From Shewanella schlegeliana (GTDB lineage: Bacteria; Pseudomonadota; Gammaproteobacteria; Enterobacterales; Shewanellaceae): DNA of 64,000 nucleotides. The stretch spans positions 168,134-232,133 of the forward strand of contig NZ_JAESVD010000007.1 in NCBI RefSeq assembly GCF_016765635.1. Reading direction: 5' to 3'. The position numbers were made by a program, and so were the translations under genes. Numbering within the stretch: the first letter of the stretch is position 1; the number at the start of each line of letters is the position of its first letter. Under the pieces are notes generated by a model, which made no database searches, was not told the DNA's origin, and was given only the letters and a program-made list of their open reading frames with translations. This document shows, piece after piece, positions 42,051-52,004 of this stretch.

Positions 42051-43193
42051 ATGGACGATAAAGCTCCCTCCTCTCAGTTGAACAATGATTCCGTAAGTGA
42101 TGCCTCAACAAGTTCAGCTCAAACTACAGCAGCGACCGATACAAAAAAGTCGACCGGATTTTTAAACAGTATTAATCACTTTCGTGGCATCGCGATTATC
42201 TTTATTGTCATGGCTCATTGCTACCGTCCTGCAGGCTGGCAGATAGAAACCTTTGCCGACAAGGCCTGGTTTAACTTAATGATGAATGGCACGGTGTTTT
42301 TCGTGTTTATCTCAGGTTTTCTGTTCCACCATGTGTTTTATCACCGCTGGGACTATAAGAAGTATATGAAAAGCAAAACCAAGTTTGTTTTTCTGCCCTA
42401 CCTATTACTGTCACTGCCTTGGATTGTCTGGCATATCACGGTCGGCACCGATCCTATGATGCATAAAGAGCTAGCCGATATAACAGCCCCAGCACAGGCT
42501 GCTAGTTGGTATGTGATCACAGGTCGCACGCTTACCGCATACTGGTATATCCCCATGGGCATGATGCTATTCGCATTGTCGCCTTGGGTCATGTATCTCA
42601 TTAAGAGGCAACAACTGCTCTACTACGCTATTCCATTATTGCTGATTGCCATCATGGTGCACCGCCCTATCTCCAACCTGAATGCGATTCAGTCTTTAGT
42701 CTACTTCTTACCGGTTTATCTGCTGGGAGTATGGGGCTCTGCCCATCGCGATAAACTGTTCCCCTTCATCGACAGGTATTGGCTCCCCATGTTGCTAGCA
42801 GGCATCGCCCTAGCACTCATTCAAGCACACTACTTTGGCGCGGGCGTACTCAATAAGGCGCCGTTTGAGATGACGGTACCTGATCTGATGTTGCCGCAAA
42901 AAATCTTACTCACTTTAGTCATTCTGGCGATCCTAAATAAGTTTGAGCATATCTCGATTAAGCCACTACAAAAGCTGGCCGATGTGAGTTTTGCGATCTA
43001 CTTTATTCATCCTTGGATCACCACACCTTGGTGGATGATCTATGACAGTCCCGATCTGTTGGGCTTAGCGGGTCAAGGTAATATCTTGACCACCTTAATC
43101 GTCACGCTTGTGGTGGTGGCTATCTCATACATGATTGCGATACTGATAAAGAAGTTGCTCAGTAAGCGTAGCCGCTACTTGATTGGTTGGTAA
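42051..43193 (+). CDS. Acyltransferase family 3 membrane protein
   Basis: Integral membrane acyltransferase (OafA/YrhL type) of 380 residues with about ten spans. The first follows a Ser/Thr/Gln-rich cytoplasmic N-terminus of about 40 residues. The conserved early block FRGIAIIFIVMAHC (about 44-57, with the functional His) and later FAIYFIHPW are present. Such proteins modify surface glycans or exported molecules; this target is unknown. A secreted phosphatase gene follows after 77 bases on the same strand and may be co-transcribed. Confidence 0.88.
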   Translation: MDDKAPSSQLNNDSVSDASTSSAQTTAATDTKKSTGFLNSINHFRGIAIIFIVMAHCYRPAGWQIETFADKAWFNLMMNGTVFFVFISGFLFHHVFYHRWDYKKYMKSKTKFVFLPYLLLSLPWIVWHITVGTDPMMHKELADITAPAQAASWYVITGRTLTAYWYIPMGMMLFALSPWVMYLIKRQQLLYYAIPLLLIAIMVHRPISNLNAIQSLVYFLPVYLLGVWGSAHRDKLFPFIDRYWLPMLLAGIALALIQAHYFGAGVLNKAPFEMTVPDLMLPQKILLTLVILAILNKFEHISIKPLQKLADVSFAIYFIHPWITTPWWMIYDSPDLLGLAGQGNILTTLIVTLVVVAISYMIAILIKKLLSKRSRYLIGW

Positions 43194-43270
43194 TGACAGA
43201 CATTAACCCAAGCTAGAACTAAAAATTTAAACAACAACCAAACACAATAACGAGTAATAAGAAACCAAAG

Positions 43271-44350
43271 ATGATGCTCAAAACCCTACTTTACACTACC
43301 GCGCTAGTGGGTCTATCAAACCCGCTTAGCGCCAATGAAACTAACGACTATCAGTTTGATGGCCCCTATGTAACTCATGACCAGAGTGCCACACTGCCCC
43401 AGCGAACAGCCTACTGGATCTGCAATAGCAAACTAATGAGCTCTCAAATTAGCGAGCACACACTAAAGAGACCAGAAAACTGTGGCCAGCTGCCCGAGCC
43501 TAGCTTGAGTGAAGAGATAAAACAGGTGATGCCTGACAGCTATAGTGGTGTAAAAAAAGTTGTAGCCCTCAGCGATGTCCATGGCCAGTACGATATATTG
43601 ATCGAGCTACTCAAAAACCAAAAGATCATCGATGCCGATAATAACTGGGCCTTTGGCGATGGCCATATGGTGATGACCGGGGACATGTTCGACCGCGGCG
43701 ATCAGGTAAATGAAGTGCTGTGGTTTATGTATAAACTAGACCGTCAAGCCAAAGCCGCAGGCGGCATGCTGCACTTACTTATGGGTAACCATGAGCAGAT
43801 GGTGCTCGGTGGCGACTTAAGGTATGTCCATGAACGCTATGAGCTAGCCAGTAAGCTACTCGATAGAAGCAATGATGCCCTCTATGGCGAAGACACCGAA
43901 ATTGGCCAGTGGCTAAGAAGTAAGAACACCTTAGTTAAGATTAATGATGTGCTGTATATGCATGGCGGTATAAGTAGTGAATGGCTTGAACGTCAGTTGA
44001 CAATAGCTCAGGCCAATGAATTGTTTCGTGCCAACATAGGCAGGCCGAAAGCGGAACTAAAACAAGACGAGCTATTAAGCTTCCTATTTTACGGCAATGG
44101 TCCCACATGGTATCGCGGCTACTTTAAAGATAGCTTTAGTGAAGCTGAGCTCGATAAAATACTCGGCTATTTCGATGTCAAACATATCACCGTAGGCCAC
44201 ACCTCACAGAAACAGGTATTAGGGTTATTTGATAATAAAATTATTGCCATCGACAGCAGCATCAAGCTCGGGGAACAGGGAGAACTGTTACTCATCCATG
44301 ACGGTAAGCTAACTCGTGGCCTTTATGATGGATCTCGTCAAGCGTTATAG
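43271..44350 (+). CDS. Secreted metallophosphoesterase (PPP-type phosphatase)
   Basis: A 359-residue protein with a signal peptide (cleavage likely after LSA, residue 21) and a calcineurin-like two-metal phosphatase domain. Motifs in order: SDVHGQYD (Asp102, His104), GDMFDRGD (Asp138), GNHEQM (Asn173, His174), MHGGIS and VGHTSQ. This is the set used by serine/threonine-type PPP enzymes. Cold-active periplasmic phosphatases of this kind, reported to act on phosphotyrosine, are known from Shewanella and are the closest match I recall. The substrate here is not established. Confidence 0.88.
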   Translation: MMLKTLLYTTALVGLSNPLSANETNDYQFDGPYVTHDQSATLPQRTAYWICNSKLMSSQISEHTLKRPENCGQLPEPSLSEEIKQVMPDSYSGVKKVVALSDVHGQYDILIELLKNQKIIDADNNWAFGDGHMVMTGDMFDRGDQVNEVLWFMYKLDRQAKAAGGMLHLLMGNHEQMVLGGDLRYVHERYELASKLLDRSNDALYGEDTEIGQWLRSKNTLVKINDVLYMHGGISSEWLERQLTIAQANELFRANIGRPKAELKQDELLSFLFYGNGPTWYRGYFKDSFSEAELDKILGYFDVKHITVGHTSQKQVLGLFDNKIIAIDSSIKLGEQGELLLIHDGKLTRGLYDGSRQAL

Positions 44351-44379
44351 CTCAAAGTATAAGTGCAGGGCATCAATAG

Positions 44380-44406
44380 GAGTCAACCGCTATGGTTGGC
44401 TCTTTA
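44380..44406 (+). terminator. Possible terminator after the phosphatase gene
   Basis: Stem GAGTCAACC-GCTAT-GGTTGGCTC (one G-T pair) followed by only three T, 30 bases past the stop. The rest of the gap up to 44668 shows no gene. Confidence 0.55.
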
Positions 44407-44668
44407 ACACCCGCCATTAACATCTTGCTCGAATTCATCTCTGCTTCAACACCCATTTAACCAGCATAAACTCACGCTTTACAGGTTCAAACTGTAACCA
44501 ATAAAGACGAGATGATAACAAACAGATGAAAATGTAAAATTTGATAAGATAACGATCAAAACTTGTAAAGCGCTAACTTCTAATTTTCTTTACTTTACAT
44601 TGCTTTACTCTACATCAGCGGATTTTTCTCTAAAATAATCCCAACTTTGGCTGTGTAAGTAATCACTC

Positions 44669-45784
44669 ATGAAACCATCTTATTACCTTGTCCCCATATT
44701 GCTCGTTGTAGTAGGTGCAATATCCTATAGTAGCTTTTCTGAAGCTAAACGCTCCGACAACAAGGAGCGTCCTGTTCGTACCGTTCCAGTGGTCACTGGC
44801 GTTGTTGAGCAGCATGAGCTTTCTCAATCACTGTCCTTGATAGGCAAGCTCGATGCCGAGCAATCGGTTTTTATCGCGCCGCAAATTGCCGGCAAGATTA
44901 AGTCTATTATGGTCAACACAGATCAACAGATAGACCAAGGGCAAATATTAGTGCAGCTTGATGACGCCAAAGCACAAGCCGCTCTAGCCGAAGCTGCGAC
45001 CTATTTAGCCGATGAGAAGCGTAAACTAAAAGAGTTTCAGAAGCTTATCGATCAAAACGCGATCACCAAAACAGAAATTGACGCCCAAAAAGCCAGTGTC
45101 GATATGGCCAGCGCTCGCTTAGCCGCGGCTCAAGCAGATCTCGATTACCATTACCTCAGTGCGCCCTTTTCAGGCACAGCCGGCCTTATCGACTTTAGCC
45201 AAGGCAAGATGGTCAGCGCAGGCACTGAGCTATTAACCCTTGATGATCTTTCCAGTATGCGACTGGATCTACAAGTGCCAGAGAACTATCTCTCGCAGCT
45301 CAGCGTCGGCATGTCTGTAACAGCCAGCAGCCGCGCTTGGCCGCAAAAAGAGTTTATCGGCAAGATAACGGCCATCGATTCTCGAGTGAATCAAGACACT
45401 TTGAACCTAAGGGTACGTGTGCAATTTAACAACTCAGGCCACCAGCTAAAGCCCGGCATGATGATGTCGGCGACCTTGATGTTCCCAAGTGTGGCAGAGC
45501 CAGTGATCCCTGTGCAAGCGCTTGAGTACTCAGGCACTAACCGTTTCGTTTATGTGATCGGTAAAGACGGCATCGCTAAGCGTACCAAGGTCACCTTAGG
45601 CGCCCGCATCGATGACCAAGTGTTAATCAGCGGCGGCCTAACTATCGGCGACAAAGTAGTGGTACAGGGACTGGTCAATATGCGCGATGGGCTAAGAGTC
45701 AATGATCTAGGTGAAGCAGCACTGGCTCAAAAAGAGGCTGTAAACCAAAAATATGAAGAGCAGCAAGCAAGAGGTAGCATCTAA
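44669..45784 (+). CDS. RND efflux periplasmic adaptor (membrane fusion protein)
   Basis: Adaptor bridging an RND pump to an outer-membrane channel. The 371-residue product has an N-terminal membrane anchor or signal (about 4-24). A lipoyl-like half follows (LDAEQSVFIAPQIAGKIKSI), then an alpha-hairpin rich in Ala, Lys and Gln, the second lipoyl half, and a beta-barrel domain with DSRVNQDTLNLRVRVQF and a C-terminal membrane-proximal part. The stop codon directly abuts the permease start, so the two are coupled. Confidence 0.93.
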   Translation: MKPSYYLVPILLVVVGAISYSSFSEAKRSDNKERPVRTVPVVTGVVEQHELSQSLSLIGKLDAEQSVFIAPQIAGKIKSIMVNTDQQIDQGQILVQLDDAKAQAALAEAATYLADEKRKLKEFQKLIDQNAITKTEIDAQKASVDMASARLAAAQADLDYHYLSAPFSGTAGLIDFSQGKMVSAGTELLTLDDLSSMRLDLQVPENYLSQLSVGMSVTASSRAWPQKEFIGKITAIDSRVNQDTLNLRVRVQFNNSGHQLKPGMMMSATLMFPSVAEPVIPVQALEYSGTNRFVYVIGKDGIAKRTKVTLGARIDDQVLISGGLTIGDKVVVQGLVNMRDGLRVNDLGEAALAQKEAVNQKYEEQQARGSI

Positions 45785-48700
45785 ATGTGGTTGTCTGATG
45801 TTTCAGTAAAACGCCCTGTTGTTGCCATTGTACTGAGTCTACTGCTGTGTGTTTTTGGCGCAGTGTCATTTACCAAACTCGCCGTGCGCGAGATGCCAGA
45901 TGTAGAAAGCCCTGTTGTCACAGTGATGACCACCTATGAGGGGGCTTCTGCCACCATCATGGAGAGCCAAATAACCACCGCGCTTGAAAGCGAGTTAACA
46001 GGTATTAGTGGTGTCGATCAGATTGAATCTATCACCCGCAACGGCATGTCACGTATTACGGTGACCTTCCTGCTAGGGTGGGATTTAACCGAAGGGGTCA
46101 GCGATGTGCGAGATGCAGTGGCTCGTGCTCAAAGGCGTTTGCCTGACGAAGCCAACGACCCTATTGTCTCTAAAGACAATGGCTCAGGTGAACCTGCGGT
46201 TTATGTTAATCTTAGTTCATCGGTTATGGATAGAACTCAGCTGACAGATTACGCTCAGCGGGTACTAGAAGACAGGTTTAGCCTTATCTCAGGCGTGAGC
46301 AGTGTCAATATTTCAGGTGGCCTGTATAAGGTCATGTATGTGCAGCTGAGCCCAGAGCTGATGGCGGGCCGCAATATCACCGCTGGCGATATCGTCAGTG
46401 TTTTAAAGAAAGAAAACGTCGAGACTCCGGGCGGAGAAGTACGAAATGACACCACTGTGATGGCGGTGCGTACGGCGCGTTTGTATCAGACTCCCGATGA
46501 TTTCAACTACTTGGTACTGCGCACCGCAGCCGATGGTTCGCAGGTGTACCTAAAAGATGTCGCCAATGTATTTATTGGCGCAGAGAACGAAAACTCTACT
46601 TTTAAGAGTGATGGCGTAGTTAATATCAGCTTGGGCATAGTGCCCCAGTCTGATGCTAACCCGCTTGAAGTCGCCCAAGATGTACATAAAGAGGTGGAGC
46701 AGATCCAAAAGTTCCTCCCCGAAGGCACCAAACTTATCGTCGATTATGACTCCACCGTGTTTATCGACCGCTCGATTGATGAAGTCTTCAGTACCCTAGC
46801 AGTTACAGCCCTACTGGTCGTCTTGGTGTTATATATCTTTATCGGCCAAGCAAGGGCGACACTGATCCCTGCCGTCACCGTACCTGTATCATTAATCTCA
46901 GCCTTTATCGCCGCCAATATATTTGGCTACTCAATTAACCTACTGACCCTAATGGCGCTAATCCTATCTATCGGCCTAGTGGTAGATGATGCCATCGTGG
47001 TGGTTGAGAATATCTTCCACCATATCGAAAAGGGTGAACCGCCAATCTTGGCCGCCTATAACGGTACCCGAGAAGTGGGCTTTGCCGTTATGGCCACTAC
47101 AGCGGTGTTAGTGATGGTATTCCTACCGATCTCATTCATGGAGGGGATGGTCGGTCTGCTCTTTACCGAGTTCTCGGTTATGCTGGCGGTATCTGTGCTG
47201 TTTTCATCATTGATCGCTCTGACCTTAACGCCGGTACTCGGTAGTAAAATCCTCAAGGCCAACGTTAAACCAAACCGCTTTAACCTCTGGGTTGAGTCGA
47301 TATTTGGCAGCCTTGAAAGCTTCTATCGCAAGATGGTTACTAAGGCTGTTTCCCATCGAATCGCAGCGCCGCTGGTGATTATTGCCTGTATTCTAGGCAG
47401 TGGCTGGTTGATGCAGCAGGTGCCAGCCCAACTTGCACCACAAGAAGACCGCGGAGTGATCTTTGCCTTTATTAAGGGCGCCGAGGGCACCAGTTATAAC
47501 CGTATGGCGGCCAATATGGAGATCGCCGAAGACAAGCTGATGCCGCTACTTGGCCAAGGCGTGGTGAAATCATTCAGCATTCAAGCCCCAGCCTTTGGTG
47601 GCCGCGCAGGCGACCAAACTGGTTTTGTGATCATCCAGCTTGAAGATTGGAATGAGCGTACCGTTAATGCCCAGCAAGCCCTTGGGGTTGTGGCAAACGC
47701 CCTAAAAGGCATTCCCGATGTGATGGTGCGCCCACTACTACCAGGCTTTAGGGGCGGCTCAAGCGAGCCGGTGCAATTTGTACTCGGTGGCTCTGACTAT
47801 GCGGAGCTGTTCAAATGGGCGCAACTGTTAGAGGAAGAAGCGCTGTATAGCCCGATTCTCGACAGCCCTGAGATCGACTATAAAGAAACTTCACCCGAGC
47901 TGGTGGTTACTGTCGATAAAGAGCGCGCGGCACAACTTGGAATAAGCGTGGCCGAGGTATCTGAAACACTCGAGATCATGCTAGGTGGCCGCAGTGAAAC
48001 CACCTTTGTCGAGCGCGGTGAAGAGTACGATGTTTATCTTCGTGGTGATGAAAACAGCTTTAATAACGTGGCAGACTTAAGCCAGATCTATATGCGCTCA
48101 AGCAAAGGGGAGCTGATCACACTCGATACCATCACCCATATTGAAGAGGTGGCATCGGCGCTGAAACTGAGTCATAACAATAAGCAGAAATCGATCACCC
48201 TAAAGGCTAACTTAGGTGAAGGTTATACCTTGGGCGAGGCGCTAGACTTCTTAGATCAAAAAGCGATTGAGATGCTGCCAAGCGATATCTCAGTAGCCTA
48301 CACGGGAGAGTCTAAAGACTTTAAGGAAAACCAGAGCAGTATCTTTATCGTATTTGGCTTGGCACTCTTGGTGGCCTACCTAGTATTAGCGGCGCAGTTT
48401 GAAAGCTTTATCAATCCGCTAGTGGTGATGTTTACTGTGCCAATGGGCGTGTTTGGTGGCTTCTTAGGTCTGTACTTAACTGGCCAAGGTCTGAATATCT
48501 ATAGTCAGATTGGTATGATCATGCTTATCGGTATGGTTACCAAGAACGGCATCTTGATTGTTGAGTTTGCTAACCAGCTTAGAGACAAAGGGCTTGAGAT
48601 TGAGCAAGCAATTATCGATGCCTCGGTAAGACGCCTACGCCCAATTCTAATGACCGCCTTTACCACCCTGATTGGTGCAATTCCGTTGATCCTTTCAACA

Positions 48701-48895
48701 GGAGCGGGGGCTGAGAGCCGCATCTCTGTAGGTACAGTGGTATTCTTTGGAATGGCGTTTGCCACCTTAGTGACCTTGCTGGTGATCCCAGCTATGTACC
48801 GTTTAATCTCTGGCGCGACCAAATCGCCAGGTTTTGTCGAGTCACAGCTTAATCTGGCAATTGCAGAACAGCAGAAGACGCTAAGCAGTAAATAA
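45785..48895 (+). CDS. RND efflux permease (HAE1/AcrB-like)
   Basis: Proton-driven trimeric inner-membrane pump of 1036 residues with the RND plan of 12 spans and two large periplasmic loops. The proton-relay Asp pair is in [16 protein letters not shown] (fourth span). The start MWLSDVSVKRPVVAIVLSLLL and the GMVTKNGILIVEFANQLR and RLRPILMTAFTTLIGAIPL blocks are standard. It is coupled to the adaptor gene upstream. No outer-membrane channel gene is beside it, so a TolC-type protein elsewhere is expected. Substrates are unknown. Confidence 0.95.
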   Translation: MWLSDVSVKRPVVAIVLSLLLCVFGAVSFTKLAVREMPDVESPVVTVMTTYEGASATIMESQITTALESELTGISGVDQIESITRNGMSRITVTFLLGWDLTEGVSDVRDAVARAQRRLPDEANDPIVSKDNGSGEPAVYVNLSSSVMDRTQLTDYAQRVLEDRFSLISGVSSVNISGGLYKVMYVQLSPELMAGRNITAGDIVSVLKKENVETPGGEVRNDTTVMAVRTARLYQTPDDFNYLVLRTAADGSQVYLKDVANVFIGAENENSTFKSDGVVNISLGIVPQSDANPLEVAQDVHKEVEQIQKFLPEGTKLIVDYDSTVFIDRSIDEVFSTLAVTALLVVLVLYIFIGQARATLIPAVTVPVSLISAFIAANIFGYSINLLTLMALILSIGLVVDDAIVVVENIFHHIEKGEPPILAAYNGTREVGFAVMATTAVLVMVFLPISFMEGMVGLLFTEFSVMLAVSVLFSSLIALTLTPVLGSKILKANVKPNRFNLWVESIFGSLESFYRKMVTKAVSHRIAAPLVIIACILGSGWLMQQVPAQLAPQEDRGVIFAFIKGAEGTSYNRMAANMEIAEDKLMPLLGQGVVKSFSIQAPAFGGRAGDQTGFVIIQLEDWNERTVNAQQALGVVANALKGIPDVMVRPLLPGFRGGSSEPVQFVLGGSDYAELFKWAQLLEEEALYSPILDSPEIDYKETSPELVVTVDKERAAQLGISVAEVSETLEIMLGGRSETTFVERGEEYDVYLRGDENSFNNVADLSQIYMRSSKGELITLDTITHIEEVASALKLSHNNKQKSITLKANLGEGYTLGEALDFLDQKAIEMLPSDISVAYTGESKDFKENQSSIFIVFGLALLVAYLVLAAQFESFINPLVVMFTVPMGVFGGFLGLYLTGQGLNIYSQIGMIMLIGMVTKNGILIVEFANQLRDKGLEIEQAIIDASVRRLRPILMTAFTTLIGAIPLILSTGAGAESRISVGTVVFFGMAFATLVTLLVIPAMYRLISGATKSPGFVESQLNLAIAEQQKTLSSK

Positions 48896-49118
48896 GATAA
48901 GCAGTAAATAGCATTAACAAAATAAGGAGCTAAGTCCAAGGACTTGGCTCCTTAAGCCTTGCTTCACGCTTTACTTAAGCCATCCACAAGTGGCTTTCTA
49001 CATCCCTCCCCCTTTTTTCAAAACAGAGTCTGAGGACTTGTCTAAAAACGAGTCTGAGAACGAGCTCTGCGATTATTATCTATACTTATAGCCATTACAC
49101 GTGAGTCAGGTCATGCCT

Positions 49119-49307
49119 ATGCAAAAGCCATTGCCAAAAGATCAACAACCTATGCTATATGAAACCTTTAATATCAACGGTCAATTTGTCACTGAGCGCC
49201 GTACCAGCATAGATAGGCGAGTCAGCGAACAAACTAATAGGCTAGATCTGTATGACCGCCGCCAAGCCCCTCAAAGACGCACGGCTCATATCGATCTCTA
49301 TATTTAG
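49119..49307 (+). CDS. Small basic protein of unknown function
   Basis: About 62 residues from the ATG at 49119, which has an AGG nine bases upstream; an ATG at 49113 and a GTG at 49101 are also in frame. The peptide is hydrophilic with repeated ERR/DRR triplets (ERRTSIDRR, YDRRQAPQRR). It has no membrane span or signal. I do not recognise it. It lies alone between the RND operon and the NYN-domain gene. The regular charged pattern suggests a real protein rather than a chance frame, but this is weak. Confidence 0.45.
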   Translation: MQKPLPKDQQPMLYETFNINGQFVTERRTSIDRRVSEQTNRLDLYDRRQAPQRRTAHIDLYI

Positions 49308-49487
49308 CACCACAGACTAGAGCCGTTAATATCTCAGCTAAAGCAGCCATGATCCTATTGTGATATCGATAACCTCATACTAAAAGCATCGCTATTTTCC
49401 CCTCGATGCAATAGTATTCTTTATACTCTTGTGCCCTTTGCAATGGCGCGCACACCTTAACTTCCAAGCTACCCAAACGAGCATACA

Positions 49488-49961
49488 GTGAAAAGAATCG
49501 CCCTATTTGTCGATGTGCAAAATATCTATTACACCTGCCGCCAAGCCTATGGAAGCCAATTTAATTACCGCAAACTTTGGCAGCATCTCGGTTATGAAGG
49601 TGAAATTACAGCGGCTACCGCTTATGCCATTCATCGTGGCGATGATGGTCAGCTAAAATTTCAAGACGCACTCAAACATATCGGCTTTGAGGTAAAACTT
49701 AAGCCTTTTATCCAACGAAGCGATGGCTCAGCTAAGGGGGATTGGGATGTGGGGATCACTATAGATATTATGGAAGCCGCCAGTGAAGTCGACTCTGTGA
49801 TCTTACTTTCAGGTGATGGTGACTTCGATCTCTTGATGCAAAGAATCCAGCAAAAATATGGCGTCGAAACGCAAGTGTATGGCGTACCAAGCTTAACGGC
49901 CAAATCACTTATCGACTCTGTAACCCAGTTTCATGAGATAGATAGCAGCCTACTGCTTTAA
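49488..49961 (+). CDS. NYN domain (PIN-like) putative ribonuclease
   Basis: A 157-residue protein starting at a GTG. The NYN/LabA-type PIN fold is recognisable: FVDVQNIYY near the N-terminus supplies the first metal-binding Asp, KGDWDVGITIDIM the second, and ILLSGDGDFDLLMQRIQ the third and fourth acidic residues. GVETQVYGVPSLTAKSL follows. Such proteins are likely metal-dependent RNases; this one has no known target. It stands alone in the plus direction. Confidence 0.88.
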   Translation: MKRIALFVDVQNIYYTCRQAYGSQFNYRKLWQHLGYEGEITAATAYAIHRGDDGQLKFQDALKHIGFEVKLKPFIQRSDGSAKGDWDVGITIDIMEAASEVDSVILLSGDGDFDLLMQRIQQKYGVETQVYGVPSLTAKSLIDSVTQFHEIDSSLLL

Positions 49962-50193
49962 CTTTAGCTAAATAACTCCTAGCGTTAGAGCAATTAACGA
50001 GCCATAACTCACTTTAAGCCCCCTTTTGTGTCATAAAATTACAAGAACGGGAAGATAGATCCAACTTTCGAGCTAATTCTCAACAAACCCTAGCGAGAGT
50101 TAGAGCAAGATCACACCTTTATGCCATTAGTGTTGGTACTTTAATTACCAGAAAAGATAACAACTTTTAACATTAAGCGTATAGGTGATTCTT

Positions 50194-51342
50194 ATGGCTG
50201 CTAAATTTTTCATCCCATCTGTCAATATCTTAGGGCAAGACGCCGTCACTGAAGCTATTGGTGACATCAAGTCGCTGGGCTTCAAAAATGCATTAATTGT
50301 TACAGATAAACCTCTGGTTGATATTGGCCTTGTAGCCCAAGTCACCGATAAACTTGCCAGCAACGATATCAACTCAGTGATCTTCGATGGCGTTCAACCA
50401 AACCCAACTGTTGGTAACGTTGAGGCAGGTCTTGAGATCTTAACCGCGAATCACTGTGATTTTGTCATCTCTTTAGGTGGTGGCTCACCTCATGATTGTG
50501 CAAAAGGCATCGCACTTGTGGCCACAAATGGCGGCAGCATTAAAGATTATGAAGGCTTAGATGTCTCTACTAAGCCACAGCTTCCTCTCGTTGCGATTAA
50601 TACCACAGCGGGCACCGCGAGTGAAATGACCCGTTTCTGCATCATTACCGATGAAGAGCGTCATATCAAGATGGCTATCGTCGACAAAAACACCACGCCA
50701 ATTTTGTCTGTAAACGACCCCGAATTGATGCTACTTAAGCCTGCAGGTCTAACGGCTGCAACGGGGATGGATGCGCTGACTCACGCTATCGAAGCTTACG
50801 TGTCTATCGCTGCTAACCCAATTACCGATGCCTGCGCTATTAAAGCGATTGAGCTTATCCAGGGTAACTTGATTGAAGCGGTTGAAAACGGTCAAAGCAT
50901 CGAAGCGCGGGATCAGATGGCTTATGCCCAGTTCCTTGCGGGTATGGCATTTAATAACGCGAGTCTTGGCTATGTTCATGCGATGGCGCATCAACTTGGT
51001 GGCTTCTACGATCTTCCTCATGGTGTATGTAACGCACTGTTACTACCTCATGTTCAAGCCTACAACGCAAAAGTGGTACCGGGTCGTCTAAAAGATGTGG
51101 CTAAGGCGATGGGCGTCGATGTGTCAGCCATGACTGACGAACAAGGTGCAGAGGCTGCAATTACCGCGATTAAGGCACTATCTGTCGCAGTAAATATTCC
51201 AGAAAACCTCACCAAGCTAGGCGTGAAGGCTGAAGACATTCCAACTCTTGCCGACAACGCGCTAAAAGATGCTTGTGGCTTCACAAATCCTAAGCAGGCA
51301 ACTCACGATGAGATCTGCAAGATCTTTACTAATGCCCTTTAA
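50194..51342 (+). CDS. Iron-containing alcohol dehydrogenase (YiaY-like)
   Basis: NAD-dependent group III alcohol dehydrogenase of 382 residues, close in length to E. coli YiaY (383). The start at ATG 50194 has an AGGTG site; a GTG three codons earlier is in frame. Motifs: cofactor loop [16 protein letters not shown], then [26 protein letters not shown] with metal ligands, and [26 protein letters not shown] with the metal-binding histidines. The substrate is probably a short-chain alcohol or aldehyde. It has no operon partner. Confidence 0.95.
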   Translation: MAAKFFIPSVNILGQDAVTEAIGDIKSLGFKNALIVTDKPLVDIGLVAQVTDKLASNDINSVIFDGVQPNPTVGNVEAGLEILTANHCDFVISLGGGSPHDCAKGIALVATNGGSIKDYEGLDVSTKPQLPLVAINTTAGTASEMTRFCIITDEERHIKMAIVDKNTTPILSVNDPELMLLKPAGLTAATGMDALTHAIEAYVSIAANPITDACAIKAIELIQGNLIEAVENGQSIEARDQMAYAQFLAGMAFNNASLGYVHAMAHQLGGFYDLPHGVCNALLLPHVQAYNAKVVPGRLKDVAKAMGVDVSAMTDEQGAEAAITAIKALSVAVNIPENLTKLGVKAEDIPTLADNALKDACGFTNPKQATHDEICKIFTNAL

Positions 51343-51454
51343 CCTGCGCATTAATTGACTGAGTTATAGGTGAAAGGTAGCAGGCAAATTACGCTCCCAA
51401 CAGTTAGCTTGCTATCGTTCACTTTTCATTTTAACGGTCAACAGCAATACATAT

Positions 51455-51494
51455 ACCGAGGCACATCTTTAATAACCGAGGCACATCTTTAATA
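51455..51494. repeat. 20-bp direct repeat
   Basis: ACCGAGGCACATCTTTAATA occurs twice in perfect tandem (51455-51474 and 51475-51494), a recent duplication in the gap after the alcohol dehydrogenase gene. Confidence 0.95.
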
Positions 51495-51606
51495 AGCTTT
51501 ACTTTTTTAGAAGTAAAAAGAACTGAATTGACGCAAAATTCAGCACAACATCACTATTTAAGACTATTTTAATCTTAAATACTGATACAAAGGGTTACAC
51601 ATTTGG

Positions 51607-51683
51607 TATAATCGACTGGTTCGCTTTTTCCCTGCAAAAGTTAAAGCAAGCTTAGAAGCCCACTCCTCGGAGTGGGCTTTTTC
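51607..51683 (+). ncRNA. Candidate small RNA with its own promoter and terminator
   Basis: An extended -10 TGGTATAAT (51604-51612) has GATACA about 17 bases upstream as a weak -35. Starting near 51619, a transcript would reach a strong terminator: 10-bp stem AGCCCACTCC/GGAGTGGGCT (51657-51678) followed by T. The RNA would be about 65 bases with no open frame. The upstream gene ends 265 bases earlier, so this terminator is unlikely to belong to it alone. I do not recognise the RNA family. The rest of 51684-51945 shows nothing. Confidence 0.5.
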
Positions 51684-51945
51684 CTTTCTGGGGTAGTTTC
51701 AGGGCATGTCTCCACTATTCAATCTCTCTATAGCTCTCGTCACTCAATAACATTTCAAATGAGCCTTTAGTCTAAATAACTCCCTCAAGCTTAGTGACGC
51801 TATTAACGACAATAGCAGCTGATGATCGGCGGTAACCGCTCCTGTTTTAAGTTTTCTTTTAATAGCCATTGCCTTTTAAGCTAGGCGTAATTTCGGAAAA
51901 ACTCCAAAGAACCACAGTCAAAAATAGTGGTTTGGGACTGGAAAT

Positions 51946-51973
51946 AAAAAGGCCTGCTATCAAAGCAGGCCTT
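51946..51973 (-). terminator. Terminator of the second RND operon
   Basis: Stem AAGGCCTGCT/AGCAGGCCTT with a minus-strand T run, about 30 bases past the permease stop. Confidence 0.88.
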
Positions 51974-52004
51974 AGTTCTATCACTACCACTCTACAGGCA
52001 TAAG

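Noticed and set aside
49488..49961. Toxin of a toxin-antitoxin pair (PIN-like domain)
   Set aside because: The fold is NYN/LabA type, and no small antitoxin gene lies next to it.
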